Source: Planctellipticum variicoloris (lineage in GTDB: Bacteria > Planctomycetota > Planctomycetia > Planctomycetales > Planctomycetaceae). From it: a DNA stretch of 64,000 bases. The stretch covers positions 4,353,557 to 4,417,556 of the forward strand of contig NZ_CP130886.1 in NCBI RefSeq assembly GCF_030622045.1, written 5' to 3'. A program made the translations under genes and the position numbers. Below, piece by piece: positions 26,761-35,382 of this stretch (its first letter is position 1; each line of letters opens with the position of its first letter). The notes below the pieces were generated by a model. It ran no database searches. It was not told where the DNA came from and was given only the letters and a program-made list of their open reading frames with translations.

Positions 26761-27786
26761 TCAGCGCCGGTGGTCGCCGGCACAATCTCTCCGGGCCAAT
26801 CGGTTGGCGGAATCCGCATCGAGCAACGGTACGCAGGCATCGAGAAATTCTCGTACGCTCAGTCCGGCATCCTTCTCGCACGACGCCAGCCACTCAACCG
26901 GAATCGCCGTTCCGAACTCGTCTTCCACCTTCGCTGAAAATCTGCCAGAAATTCCCGCATGTTCACCGGCCTTGAGAATCGGGCCGATCATCGAGCCCGC
27001 ATCCAGCAGAAGAATTCCCGTTTCGAACTCCCGCCCTGCGACGGCCGCTCCAAGACACAAGGCCAGCCGGCGGAGGACGGCGTCTCCGTAGACCTCAAGC
27101 CGGCGGAGGATCGTCGCCGCCTGGTCCAGAATCCACCGCTGTCGTCGACGCAGGAAAATGGCCGGCCGGGCCGCACGCAACTGGCCGAGTGCATCGGCGG
27201 AACTCCCGGCGAAGCCATGCGCGAGCAGCCAGGCGGCGGAGACGAGCGCGGCTCTCCCGTGACCGTTGGCGCAGTGGATCAGGATGCGCCCCTCGCTCGA
27301 CGGCGGAATGCGAAGCACGGACTGGACCAGCACGACCGGATCGATTCCGTTCGCATCCAGAATCGGCAGGCAGCGATAGCCGGGATGCCGACGGATTCGG
27401 TCCGGGTCGCAGAGTTCGGCGGTGAGGTCGAGGATCGCTGCAGCGCGGTCGGGAAACTCGGACGCGCGCAGTCGGCGCGCCACAATGAGCGACTCCCCGA
27501 TGGCATTCCAGGGGGACTCCCGCCACAACCGGGTCTGCAGCTCCCAGACAGTCCGCGCCAGCGCCAGGTAAGGAAGCAGCAGTCCAGTGGCGATCGCAGA
27601 CCGCGCCCCGTCGGAGCGCTTGCCGAACGGCCGCGAAGAAACCCTCAGATACGCGACGGCGACAATCAGAAACGAGATGCCGGGCCAGACCAGCCACCAG
27701 GTCCAGGGGGGCTCCCGGCCAACGCTGCCGAAAAATCCCAGGCCGACCAGCAGGAACGCCGCGCCGAACAGCCAATCGGGTTTCAT
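26761..27786 (-). CDS. Membrane-anchored dual-specificity / tyrosine phosphatase-like protein
   Basis: ATG 27786 preceded by GGGAGG gives 341 residues. Two N-terminal helices (WLFGAAFLLVGLGFFGSV and WWLVWPGISFLIVAVAYL) precede a cysteine-phosphatase domain with the signature HCANGHGRAA (C-x5-R, about residue 165) and an upstream ILDLTAELCDPDRI. A C-terminal ~110-residue domain is unassigned. The substrate may be a phosphoprotein, phosphoinositide or phospholipid. It lies 100 bp downstream of gluQRS. Confidence 0.82.
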   Translation of the reverse strand: MKPDWLFGAAFLLVGLGFFGSVGREPPWTWWLVWPGISFLIVAVAYLRVSSRPFGKRSDGARSAIATGLLLPYLALARTVWELQTRLWRESPWNAIGESLIVARRLRASEFPDRAAAILDLTAELCDPDRIRRHPGYRCLPILDANGIDPVVLVQSVLRIPPSSEGRILIHCANGHGRAALVSAAWLLAHGFAGSSADALGQLRAARPAIFLRRRQRWILDQAATILRRLEVYGDAVLRRLALCLGAAVAGREFETGILLLDAGSMIGPILKAGEHAGISGRFSAKVEDEFGTAIPVEWLASCEKDAGLSVREFLDACVPLLDADSANRLARRDCAGDHRR

Positions 27787-27886
27787 CAGCCTCCCTTTGC
27801 GAAAGCGACATTCGCCTCGATCGCCAATTTCACCGGATTGCCGCCCCATTCGGCAACGCAGAGAACCTTTTGAGAGAGTGTCGCAA

Positions 27887-28852
27887 TCACTCGCAAATGG
27901 ACTTCCAGTGTTCCTCCGTCAGCACGAACCGTTCCTTTGGCAAACGTGCCAGCTCGAAATCGGACTGCAGGTCTCGCGCGGTGACCGGTTCGGCCGTCGG
28001 TCGCAAACCACATGACCACGCCAGCAGGCCGACCAGCCGTTCCGGTCCCTGCCCCGCCTCGCGAAGTATCGAGATCCGCGTGTCGCCGTGGCGTTTCGCG
28101 AGCCGGCGACCATCCGGACCAACCACCAGCGGCGCGTGAGCGTAGCCGGGAGCCGGCCAGCCGAAGAAGTCGTAGATTGCCAACTGCCGGAACGTGCTGG
28201 GGATCAGATCGTCCCCCCGGAGCACCTCGTTCACCCCCATTGCGTGATCGTCCAGGACGACCGCCAGTTGATACGACGGCGTCCCATCGTGCTTGCAGAC
28301 GACGAAGTCCCCCAGCTCCCGCGAAAGGTTGCACCGCTGCTCACCGGCGACGGCGTCGTGAAACTCCAGCGGGCCGCGTCCCCCCGACGTACGCCACCGC
28401 CAGCAGTACGGAACCGTCAGGCCGACGGCGTCTGCGGCGCTGCGTCCCGCGCAGGTTCCGGGATAGATCGGACCTTCCTGACCCGCATGCGGAGCGCTCG
28501 CCGCGGCGGCGACGTCCGACCGCGTGCAGGTACAGGGATAGATCTGCTCGCCGGCCTTCAATTGCTCCAGCGCCGTTGCGTAGTGGTCGAGACGCTGCGT
28601 CTGGACGTAGGGACCGTGCGGTCCGCCGATGTCTGGCCCCTCATCCCAGTCGAGCCCCAGCCAGCGGAGATCGTCGATGGCCTGCGCGGCCGCCCACGGT
28701 TTCACGCGGGGGGAATCGATGTCCTCCATCCGCAGAATCATCCGACCGCCGCGAGAGCGGATCGCCAGCCAGGCCAGCAGATACGTCCGGGCATTGCCCA
28801 CGTGCTGGGCGCCGGTGGGAGACGGGGCCAGTCGACCGACAGAGAGAGACAT
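27887..28852 (-). CDS. gluQ: Glutamyl-Q tRNA(Asp) synthetase
   Basis: The enzyme attaches glutamate to queuosine at position 34 of tRNA(Asp). It resembles the catalytic half of glutamyl-tRNA synthetase without the anticodon-binding domain. The 321-residue product starts VGRLAPSPTGAQHVGNARTY (HIGH-like). It carries the zinc-binding pattern CTC ... YPGTC (about 98-120), LRGDDLIPSTFRQL, and the KMSKS-equivalent RRLAKRHGD. ATG 28852 lacks a clear ribosome-binding site but starts exactly at the conserved N-terminus. Confidence 0.93.
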   Translation of the reverse strand: MSLSVGRLAPSPTGAQHVGNARTYLLAWLAIRSRGGRMILRMEDIDSPRVKPWAAAQAIDDLRWLGLDWDEGPDIGGPHGPYVQTQRLDHYATALEQLKAGEQIYPCTCTRSDVAAAASAPHAGQEGPIYPGTCAGRSAADAVGLTVPYCWRWRTSGGRGPLEFHDAVAGEQRCNLSRELGDFVVCKHDGTPSYQLAVVLDDHAMGVNEVLRGDDLIPSTFRQLAIYDFFGWPAPGYAHAPLVVGPDGRRLAKRHGDTRISILREAGQGPERLVGLLAWSCGLRPTAEPVTARDLQSDFELARLPKERFVLTEEHWKSICE

Positions 28853-28856
28853 GGGG

Positions 28857-28905
28857 GGAAAATTCAAAATCCGAAGCACGAAATTCGAAATGGCCCAAAT
28901 CAGAT
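28857..28905. repeat. AAATCCGAA / GCACGAAATTC-type degenerate repeat
   Basis: The run aaaattcaaaatccgaagca then cgaaattcgaaatgg lies just upstream of gluQ. The reverse-complement type (ggatttcggatttcgg) occurs at 49840-49888 upstream of trpC's neighbour. Confidence 0.5.
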
Positions 28906-28952
28906 AGCACCGGTACGGGCCGCACGTCGTGAAACGGACTTCAGCCTACCCG

Positions 28953-28999
28953 AAACAAAAACGGCCTGCCGGCCTGGTACAAGGACCAGGCCGGCAGGC
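28953..28999 (-). terminator. Strong rho-independent terminator on the minus strand, upstream of gluQ
   Basis: GCCTGCCGGCCTGGT (28964-28978) pairs perfectly with ACCAGGCCGGCAGGC (28985-28999) around loop acaagg. On the minus strand it is followed by cgtttttgttt. No confident minus-strand gene ends just before it. It may insulate gluQ from transcription arriving from the DUF1501 and glutamine synthetase remnant region. Confidence 0.85.
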
Positions 29000-29141
29000 A
29001 CCCCCCTATCGCTTGACTGCGGAATTGGCGTGTAACCGTTTGCAGTGAGACGACTTTGCCGTCTGGACAAGTTTTATCGGTTAGCGGTGAAGGGAACCTT
29101 CACATTCGTTTTCAAAGAGGCGGGAGACGGGAACCGGAAAA

Positions 29142-29175
29142 AGAGAGCGGATCGCGGATCGCTGATCGCCGGAAT
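29142..29175. repeat. GATCGC-type heptad tract
   Basis: The run gagcggatcgcggatcgctg then atcgccgg lies in the 350-bp gap before the small gene at 29350. It is closely similar to tracts at 42122 and 55607. Nothing else is identified in 29000-29330. Confidence 0.55.
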
Positions 29176-29349
29176 GAAGACGCCGATCGCCGCCGTGACG
29201 AGTATCCATGCCTAACCCGAATCTGAGTCGGCAGCAGCCGGCCCCGCCGGTTCATCGATTTTTGGTGAAAGGTTGGTGAGATTTTCGGGAAACGTGGGCA
29301 GACTTCTGCCCGTGAGGATGTGTTGATTGAACAGGAGATGCGGGGAGCC

Positions 29350-29622
29350 ATGAAAGCTCAGTTTGAAGTTGAAGTGAGGGTCGCGGAGTCGCGAATGGAG
29401 CCCGTCCGGCTGCGGATGCAGTCAGACATTGACGCCGTGCCGCAGCGGGATACGGTGATCATTCACCAACAGACCGGGGACTACGAGATCGACGCGGTCT
29501 TTCTGTGCCTGGAACAGGCCCCGCAGTACAACATCATGCTGAAACCGATCCAGGCCAACGACACCAGCGACCTGCTGCGAATGCTGAAGAAGATGGCGAC
29601 GAGCGGCTGGCAGACGGTGTGA
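29350..29622 (+). CDS. Small protein of unknown function
   Basis: The product is 90 residues from ATG 29350 (GGGGAG just upstream). ATG 29338 with AGGAG immediately before it would add four residues. The sequence is acidic-basic mixed without membrane segments: AQFEVEVRVAESRMEPVRLR, DTVIIHQQTGDYEIDAVFLC, NDTSDLLRMLKKMATSGWQT. Regular alternation suggests one small alpha/beta domain. It stands alone between non-coding tracts, and no family is recognised. Confidence 0.65.
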   Translation: MKAQFEVEVRVAESRMEPVRLRMQSDIDAVPQRDTVIIHQQTGDYEIDAVFLCLEQAPQYNIMLKPIQANDTSDLLRMLKKMATSGWQTV

Positions 29623-29673
29623 GGGCCTGTTCCGAGAAATGAGGCAGGTCAAGCGACGGACGCTGGCGACGGC

Positions 29674-30006
29674 TCAACGCGCGGAGCTGCGATTTTCGCA
29701 ATCCAGCGTCCGCTCCACCTCCCACTCGGATACAACACTCGCATAGTCCCGCCACTCGGCCTGCTTCAGCTTCAGATACGCCCAAGTGAATTCCACACCC
29801 AGACCGGCTCTCAAGACCTCGTTTCGTTCGAGCGCCCGCAGGGCATCCAGCAGATTGTCCGGCAGCCGCCGCAGCGACTCCGCTGCAGAATGGTCCTGAT
29901 GCGCATTGAACTCCAGCGGCGGCCCCGGAGCCCGGCGGTGCTCGATCCCGTCGAGCCCCGCCGTTCCCATGTCGCGGGCTTCACCGCCCGCCGCCTCTGG
30001 CGACAT
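29674..30006 (-). pseudogene. C-terminal remnant of a type I glutamine synthetase-like gene
   Basis: The frame reads MGTAGLDGIEHRRAPGPPLE ... SLRRLPDNLLDALRALERNE, then FTWAYLKLKQAEWRDYASVV and SEWEVERTLDC. This is the C-terminal stretch of GlnA/GlnT-type glutamine synthetases and gamma-glutamylpolyamine synthetases (an AGLDGI..., LP..L..AL.AL, ..AY...K..EW motif order). The roughly 340 preceding residues with ATP and ammonium sites are absent, because the DUF1501 gene ends only about 140 bp upstream. It is therefore a truncated relic. The intervening 30007-30146 shows no frame continuing the enzyme. Confidence 0.7.
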
Positions 30007-30146
30007 GGAGGCATCCCCCCAAGGACAACGGCCCCGGAAATCCAGCCCCAGCCGGCGGCCGGGACGATGTCACAGAGGTCGATCCAAGGAGTGAAATAAG
30101 GCAACTGCTGATGCCGGTCCGGTCGCAAGGTGGTCGTCAACGGTAA

Positions 30147-31565
30147 TTAAAACACCTCCCGCAGCACCGCCCCCTGCTCCACCACATGCTGCGGCCGGCC
30201 CTGCGGGTCGACCAGCGTCGTCTGCTGCGGATCGATCCCCAGGTGCGAGTACGCCGTCGCGAAGATATCCTGATATCTCACCGGGCGCTCGTGGACGACG
30301 CTCGCCGTCCGGTCGGTCGCACCGATCACCTGCCCCATCCGGAAGCGTCCGCCGACGAGGATTGCCGGGCCCACCTGCGGCCAGTGGTGCCGGCCGCCGG
30401 TCTTCGGATCGATCCGCGGCGTCCGCCCGAACTCCCCCCAGACGACGATCAATGTGTCTTCCAGCCGGCCCCGCTCTTCCAGATCCGCAATCAGTCCCGA
30501 CAGACCAACGTCGAGAATCGGCAGCAGGTTCTTCAGCCGCGGGAAATTGTTCGAATGCGTATCGAAGTCGCTCAGCGACAGGCTCACGCAGCGGACTCCC
30601 GCTTCAATCAGCCGGCGAGCCAGCAGGAACTTCTTCGTCGCCCCGGGGGACTCGCTGGTCGTATTCCGCAACTCGGCGGTCGTATCGGCCAGGAAATACC
30701 GCTCCAGCGTCCGCGGATCTTCCTGCGTGAAGTCGAGAGCACTGGCGAGTTCGCCCGAGGTCAGAATGCTCGCCGCCTGCTCCGTGAAGCGGTCCATCGC
30801 GGACATCATCCCGGTCGCATCCACCTCCCGGCGATAACCGTCGAGCGCCGTCAGCAAACTGCGCCGGTCGCCGAGACGGTCAACCGACAGTTCCGGGTGG
30901 AGCGTCAGGCTGGTCCGGTGATCTCCGCCGAGGCGGGCCAGCTCCCCCTTCATGCCCGATTCGAGTTCGCGCGGGAACAGCTCGGACAGATCGGGTCGAA
31001 ACGGCTGATGTGCGGGGCCCAGAAAACCGGGTCGAGCGCTGTTCCGCACCAGCGGCCGGCCCTGCATCAGATCCACGAACGGCGGCGCGGAATCGCCGGT
31101 GCTCCCCTGCAATTTGCTGACGACCGCTCCCAGCGCCGGACGGCCCCCGAGCGACTGCAGATTCTTACTGTCAAAGCCCGACTGGCACTGAAACGCATCG
31201 TGCGCGCCCGCAGAACCCACGAGCGATCGAATCCACGCGCAGCGGTCGGCCATCATCGCCAGCCGCGGCAGCAGCTCGCAGATCTGCAGGCCGGGGACGA
31301 CGGTGTCGATCGGCTGGAACTCGCCGCGAATCTCGATCGGCGCCATCGGCTTGAGATCGATGGTATCGAGTTGGGGTGGGCCGCCGTCCAGGTGAATCTG
31401 AATGACCGATTTGCGGGACTGTCCGCGACCTGCGGCGGCCTCCGCCCGGAGCAACCATGGCAGCGTCAGCCCGGCAAACCCGGCCGCACCGATGAGCAAC
31501 CCGCGCCGCGACAGCGTGCGGGTGGAATGTCTCAGCAGGTGCGCAGCCTGACCGTCCGTCGCCAT
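30147..31565 (-). CDS. DUF1501 family exported protein
   Basis: The product is 472 residues. The N-terminus (TRTLSRRGLLIGAAGFAGLT) fits a twin-arginine signal. The DUF1501 body has SVIQIHLDGGPPQLDTIDLK, a middle with ARPGFLGPAHQPFRP, SLSLSDFDTHSNNFPRLKNL and IVVWGEFGRTPRIDPKTGGRHHW. The fold is related to alkaline phosphatase/sulfatase-type enzymes, but activity is unproven. In planctomycetes these genes are usually paired with DUF1549/DUF1553 cytochrome-like genes, and here no such partner is adjacent. Confidence 0.88.
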   Translation of the reverse strand: MATDGQAAHLLRHSTRTLSRRGLLIGAAGFAGLTLPWLLRAEAAAGRGQSRKSVIQIHLDGGPPQLDTIDLKPMAPIEIRGEFQPIDTVVPGLQICELLPRLAMMADRCAWIRSLVGSAGAHDAFQCQSGFDSKNLQSLGGRPALGAVVSKLQGSTGDSAPPFVDLMQGRPLVRNSARPGFLGPAHQPFRPDLSELFPRELESGMKGELARLGGDHRTSLTLHPELSVDRLGDRRSLLTALDGYRREVDATGMMSAMDRFTEQAASILTSGELASALDFTQEDPRTLERYFLADTTAELRNTTSESPGATKKFLLARRLIEAGVRCVSLSLSDFDTHSNNFPRLKNLLPILDVGLSGLIADLEERGRLEDTLIVVWGEFGRTPRIDPKTGGRHHWPQVGPAILVGGRFRMGQVIGATDRTASVVHERPVRYQDIFATAYSHLGIDPQQTTLVDPQGRPQHVVEQGAVLREVF

Positions 31566-31679
31566 GGCGTTCCTCCCGGATCGCTTCGTCTCAGCCGGAT
31601 CGACAATGAATCAACCATTGTTGATATCTCCCGCGATCAAAGCCAGAGGAATTTCCCCTTCAGACAGCGATTCCCGGCG

Positions 31680-32633
31680 TCAACTGGCGGCGGCCCGCGT
31701 GAGCCGGTCGTTGAGAGCGACACCCAGCCCCCGCTCGGGAAAGGGGGTCGCAAGAATCATGTCCAGTCCGCACGCATCGAGCCGGTGCAGCGCCTCGAAG
31801 AACCCCGCCGCCGCTTCAACGAGTTCGCCGCTCGCCGAGAGTACCTCGCAGGCCGCAGCACGTGGATCGGCCGTCCCGGACAACAGCAACTGGCCAACGC
31901 GCCGACCTTCGGGCCAGGTTTCGCCGGCCTTCCACAACCGGACAGGAGTGCGCGGGGCATAATGCTGCGGCAGCATGCCGGGTGCCGTCGGAAGCTGTTC
32001 CTCGACCGTCGTTGGGCGCTCGATCCGGACGGCGAACGGCGCCAGATCCTCGATCGGCAGACCGCCCGGCCGCAACAGGATGAGTGAATCTCCCTCAACG
32101 CGGACGATCGTCGATTCCACACCCACGCGGCAGGCACCACCGTCCAGGATCAGGTCGATCCGGTCGCCGAGTTGCTCGGCGACGTGCTGCGCAGTCGTCG
32201 GACTGAGCCGTCCAAACGGATTCGCGCTCGGAGCGGCGATGGGACAGTCGGCCAGGCGGAGGACTTCCCGCGTCAGGGGATGATCGGGGACGCGAACGCC
32301 CACAGTATCGAGCCCCGACGTCACCAGGTCGGGAACTGCGGACGTCCGCGGCAGGACCAGCGTCAGCGGCCCCGGCCAGAATTTTTCCGCCAGCCGCAGC
32401 GCCAGCGGAGACACGTTCTGAGCGACGCGCTGCAGCCAGGACCGATCGGCGAGGTGAACGATCAGCGGGTCAAAAAACGGCCGCTGCTTCGCCTCAAAAA
32501 TCCTCGCGACTGCCCGTGGATCGAGCGCATTCCCGCCCAGACCGTAGACGGTCTCTGTCGGCAGCGCTACCAGTCCTCCCGCCACGAGGCAGGCGGCGGC
32601 AACGGCGGGATCGCGGGTCATCGGAGCGGACAT
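31680..32633 (-). CDS. tsaC: L-threonylcarbamoyladenylate synthase (TsaC/Sua5 family)
   Basis: The enzyme makes threonylcarbamoyl-AMP from threonine, bicarbonate and ATP for the t6A37 modification of ANN-decoding tRNAs. The 317-residue length indicates the Sua5 form, with a YrdC domain plus C-terminal domain. Seen are GGLVALPTETVYGLGGNALD, KQRPFFDPLIVHL, FWPGPLTLVL, GVRVPDHPL, PIAAPSANPFGRLSPTTA and VESTIV, then the linker and Sua5 domain starting LPTAPGMLPQHYAPRTPVRL. Transcription is towards the DUF1501 gene, 114 bp apart. Confidence 0.93.
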   Translation of the reverse strand: MSAPMTRDPAVAAACLVAGGLVALPTETVYGLGGNALDPRAVARIFEAKQRPFFDPLIVHLADRSWLQRVAQNVSPLALRLAEKFWPGPLTLVLPRTSAVPDLVTSGLDTVGVRVPDHPLTREVLRLADCPIAAPSANPFGRLSPTTAQHVAEQLGDRIDLILDGGACRVGVESTIVRVEGDSLILLRPGGLPIEDLAPFAVRIERPTTVEEQLPTAPGMLPQHYAPRTPVRLWKAGETWPEGRRVGQLLLSGTADPRAAACEVLSASGELVEAAAGFFEALHRLDACGLDMILATPFPERGLGVALNDRLTRAAAS

Positions 32634-32703
32634 GCGGCCACACGGAATCGGCGAAAGTCGGCAAACTGGTCAGCCCCGATTCTACGACGGAGCCCGTCAG
32701 CCG

Positions 32704-33603
32704 TCACCGGTTCGGCGCTGAGATCATCGGCTCGATGCTCATGAAGGTCTTCCGACCGTCGGCGCGGTGCCCCGCCGGCTGAACTCCCACAGGAGCGGGC
32801 GAAGACCAGGCGTTGTCCAGGGCGCCGCCGGCTGGCTGCACCATCGGGCGTCCTCGGCCGGCAACATTCTGGCCCGGCTTCACGCCGCGCAGATCCTGCA
32901 CAATGGCCAGCATCTTCTGCGCCTGAGTCAGCTCGGGATCGAGATCGACCGCCAGAGCAAACTGCTCTTCCGCTTCAGCAAGCTGCTTCTGTTCTTTCAG
33001 AATGAAGCCGGCGTTGTAGTGCGCTTCGGCCCGTGACCCGCATCGTTCGAGTTCTTTCAGGCCACCAGCGATATCCCCCGACTTCACCAGCACAGACCCC
33101 AGTTGATAGTCGTAGACCTTGTCACCCGGCGCCATTTCACGGGCTCGACGAAGATGTTCGACCGCCCGGCCCCAATCCTTCTGATTGGCGTAGTACAGGC
33201 CGTACCCCGCAGCCACCAGCGGGTCATCCGGATGGAGTTTCTGAGCCCGCGCAAGGAGCTTTTCCGCTTCGTCCTGCCGGCCGTTGAGCTGTTCAATCCG
33301 GGACAATCCCAGGAGCGCTTCGACGGACTTCGGATTCTTGTCGAGAACCTGCTGGTAGGACGCGCGAGCGTCCGACGGATTCCGTTCTTCCATCCATTGG
33401 GCATAGACCAGGTGCGTCGACGCGGGATCCTTCAGCTTCCGAACCGTGGTGAATTCGCCTGAACCAGGCGTTGTCGTCGATGCGGACGTTGAGCTGTTAC
33501 TGCTGCCGCCGGCGAACATCCCCCCGCCCGACTTGCAGCCGGTGACAGCGGCGAGGCAGAGCACCCCACACACCCAGAACGCACTCAGGCGTGATGGAAG
33601 CAC
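32704..33603 (-). CDS. TPR-repeat lipoprotein
   Basis: The 299-residue product has a lipoprotein signal with lipobox LAAVTGC (Cys about residue 23), a Ser/Thr-rich linker, then at least four tetratricopeptide repeats (for example PSDARASYQQVLDKNPKSVE, RQDEAEKLLARAQKLHPDDP, WGRAVEHLRRAREMAPGDKV, LAEAEEQFALAVDLDPELTQ). The C-terminal tail is low complexity. TPR lipoproteins of this size act in pilus/Flp (TadD-like) or secretion assembly. The AAA+ ATPase encoded 78 bp upstream supports an assembly role, as inference. Confidence 0.85.
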   Translation of the reverse strand: MLPSRLSAFWVCGVLCLAAVTGCKSGGGMFAGGSSNSSTSASTTTPGSGEFTTVRKLKDPASTHLVYAQWMEERNPSDARASYQQVLDKNPKSVEALLGLSRIEQLNGRQDEAEKLLARAQKLHPDDPLVAAGYGLYYANQKDWGRAVEHLRRAREMAPGDKVYDYQLGSVLVKSGDIAGGLKELERCGSRAEAHYNAGFILKEQKQLAEAEEQFALAVDLDPELTQAQKMLAIVQDLRGVKPGQNVAGRGRPMVQPAGGALDNAWSSPAPVGVQPAGHRADGRKTFMSIEPMISAPNR

Positions 33604-33681
33604 AATAATTCCTCCAGAATCGCGATCGCAGATCCGTCGGCCGCAGCGGATCGAAGTTGGTCGCGATCATCCAGTCGGCGA

Positions 33682-35229
33682 TCAGAGTTCCGCGAAAAAC
33701 CGACGCGCCGTTTCCGCCAGCAGATCTTCCGTGAGCAGAAACGGCTGTTGTCTGAATCGGCAGAGAGACTGGGCAAGCTGTAACAAATCTCGGGGATCGC
33801 TCGATCGCGGCGACCTTGCGGGCCCGAAGTGAGCGTGGAACAGCCGTTTCACGAGATCCTGGGGGAATGTGAGCCGCCGTTCCTCGCACGCCAGGCGGAA
33901 GATCTCCAGAAATGCTGCCTCATCAGGGGCGTCGATCCGGATGCGGTTGCGAATCCGCCGCAGAAACGCATCGTCGACCAGATCGCGCGGATTCAGGTTC
34001 GTCGAGAAAATGATGAGCTGCTCGAACGGGACGGCCAGCTTCCGCCCGGTCGACAACGTCAGAAAGTCAATTCGCTCCTCCAGCGGGACGATCCAGCGAT
34101 TCAGCAGCTCGCGCGGCGTGACGAGCTGACGGCCAAAGTCGTCGATCAGGAACACGCCCCCGTTCGCCTTCAGATGCAACGGCGCCGCATAGAAGTTGCC
34201 CGTCCGATTGTACTGCAGCTCAAGCATGTCGAGCGTCAGCTCGCCGCCCGTGATCACGACCGGCCGCTGAATCCGCCGCCAGCGCAGATCGATGGTCCCT
34301 TCGCCAACCGGCGGCGTCGCCGGGCTCAGGGGATGCGACGGCAGCAGTCCCCGGCGGGCCAGTTCGGCGTCATCACAGGTCTGATGCAGCACCGGGTCGA
34401 ACACCGTGATAATGCTGTTGTCGATCTGAATCGCATACGGCACGTAAATCTCGCCGCCGTAAGTGTTCAAGTACCGTCCCAGCCGTTTGGCGATCAGCGT
34501 CTTGCCATTGCCGGGCGGACCGTAAACGAAAATCGAACAGCCGCTGCAGAGCGCCGTCCCGAGTTCCTCCAGCAGCTCCGATCCAATCACCACCCCGCGA
34601 AACGCATTGGACAGCGAGGCGGCCGTGCAATTCGTGCCATGCACCGACTGCAGCCGGCATTGGGCGATGTACTGCTCCAGCGGGACCGGCGCAGGACCGA
34701 CGTAGCGGCACGCGTCGAAGACTTCGCGCGCCCGCAATCTCCCCAGTTCGGTCAGCGAGAACCGGTGCGAAGCCCGGCCGACGGCGCCCCCCGCGGCGAC
34801 TTCGATGCACCGCTGCTCTTTCAGCGCCCGCAGCCCCTCGTCGATGATCGAGAACGGAAGTCGCGTCGCACGGGCGAAGTCCGCTCCCTGCAGGCCGTTC
34901 TCCAGATACAACTGCTTGAGAATCAGCTCGCCGATCTGTCCCAACGTCAGTCCGCTGGCTTCCAGGGACCCCGGCGATTCCGGTGGAGGAACGACGCGAG
35001 GACGCCGGGACGCCGTTTCAGCGGCAGTCGGCGGCGCCGATCCGACGCTCGCGGTCGCAACCGCGCCTGGCCCGGCGAAGACGTCGTCAAACAGACTGCC
35101 GCACGCGGTGTCAGGAATCCGCGTTCCCGATCGCACTGCGTCACTCTCGCCGGGGCGCTGCGGTGCGTCAGCCACAGAGTTGCCATCGTCCGGTTTCACG
35201 TCGCCGCTTCTCCCATCGTTCGCCGACAA
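33682..35229 (-). CDS. AAA+ ATPase with N-terminal winged-helix region
   Basis: The 515-residue product has a disordered N-terminus, a winged-helix-like segment (LGQIGELILKQLYLENGLQG ... FSLTELGRLRAREVFDA, about 95-175), then an AAA+ module. The module has Walker A GPPGNGKT (about 237), Walker B GVFLIDDFGR, sensor 1 IIFSTNLNPRDLVDDAFLRR, and an arginine-rich RIRNRIRI. The ATPase resembles those found next to planctomycete secretion/pilus genes and TPR proteins. A remodelling role for the neighbouring TPR lipoprotein's complex is inferred. Confidence 0.85.
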   Translation of the reverse strand: MSANDGRSGDVKPDDGNSVADAPQRPGESDAVRSGTRIPDTACGSLFDDVFAGPGAVATASVGSAPPTAAETASRRPRVVPPPESPGSLEASGLTLGQIGELILKQLYLENGLQGADFARATRLPFSIIDEGLRALKEQRCIEVAAGGAVGRASHRFSLTELGRLRAREVFDACRYVGPAPVPLEQYIAQCRLQSVHGTNCTAASLSNAFRGVVIGSELLEELGTALCSGCSIFVYGPPGNGKTLIAKRLGRYLNTYGGEIYVPYAIQIDNSIITVFDPVLHQTCDDAELARRGLLPSHPLSPATPPVGEGTIDLRWRRIQRPVVITGGELTLDMLELQYNRTGNFYAAPLHLKANGGVFLIDDFGRQLVTPRELLNRWIVPLEERIDFLTLSTGRKLAVPFEQLIIFSTNLNPRDLVDDAFLRRIRNRIRIDAPDEAAFLEIFRLACEERRLTFPQDLVKRLFHAHFGPARSPRSSDPRDLLQLAQSLCRFRQQPFLLTEDLLAETARRFFAEL

Positions 35230-35382
35230 ACGACCATCAATGCGAACGTCGGGACGCCCCCGGACATGGCTGGGAACGCCCCGACGATCATGAACGCAAT
35301 ATCCCGTCCAATCGGGCCAGTCGTCGCTCGTCGTACGGACCAGCGCCGCCGGACATCCATCGGGATCGCCCGCTGACTCCGG

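Noticed and set aside
30186-32087. A 633-residue open frame on the plus strand opposite DUF1501 and tsaC
   Set aside because: Its sequence is Arg/Gln/Pro-rich without any domain, and both opposite frames encode well recognised proteins.
33829-35376. A 515-residue plus-strand frame opposite the AAA+ ATPase
   Set aside because: Walker A and B are on the other strand, and the antisense product is low in hydrophobic residues and unlike any protein.
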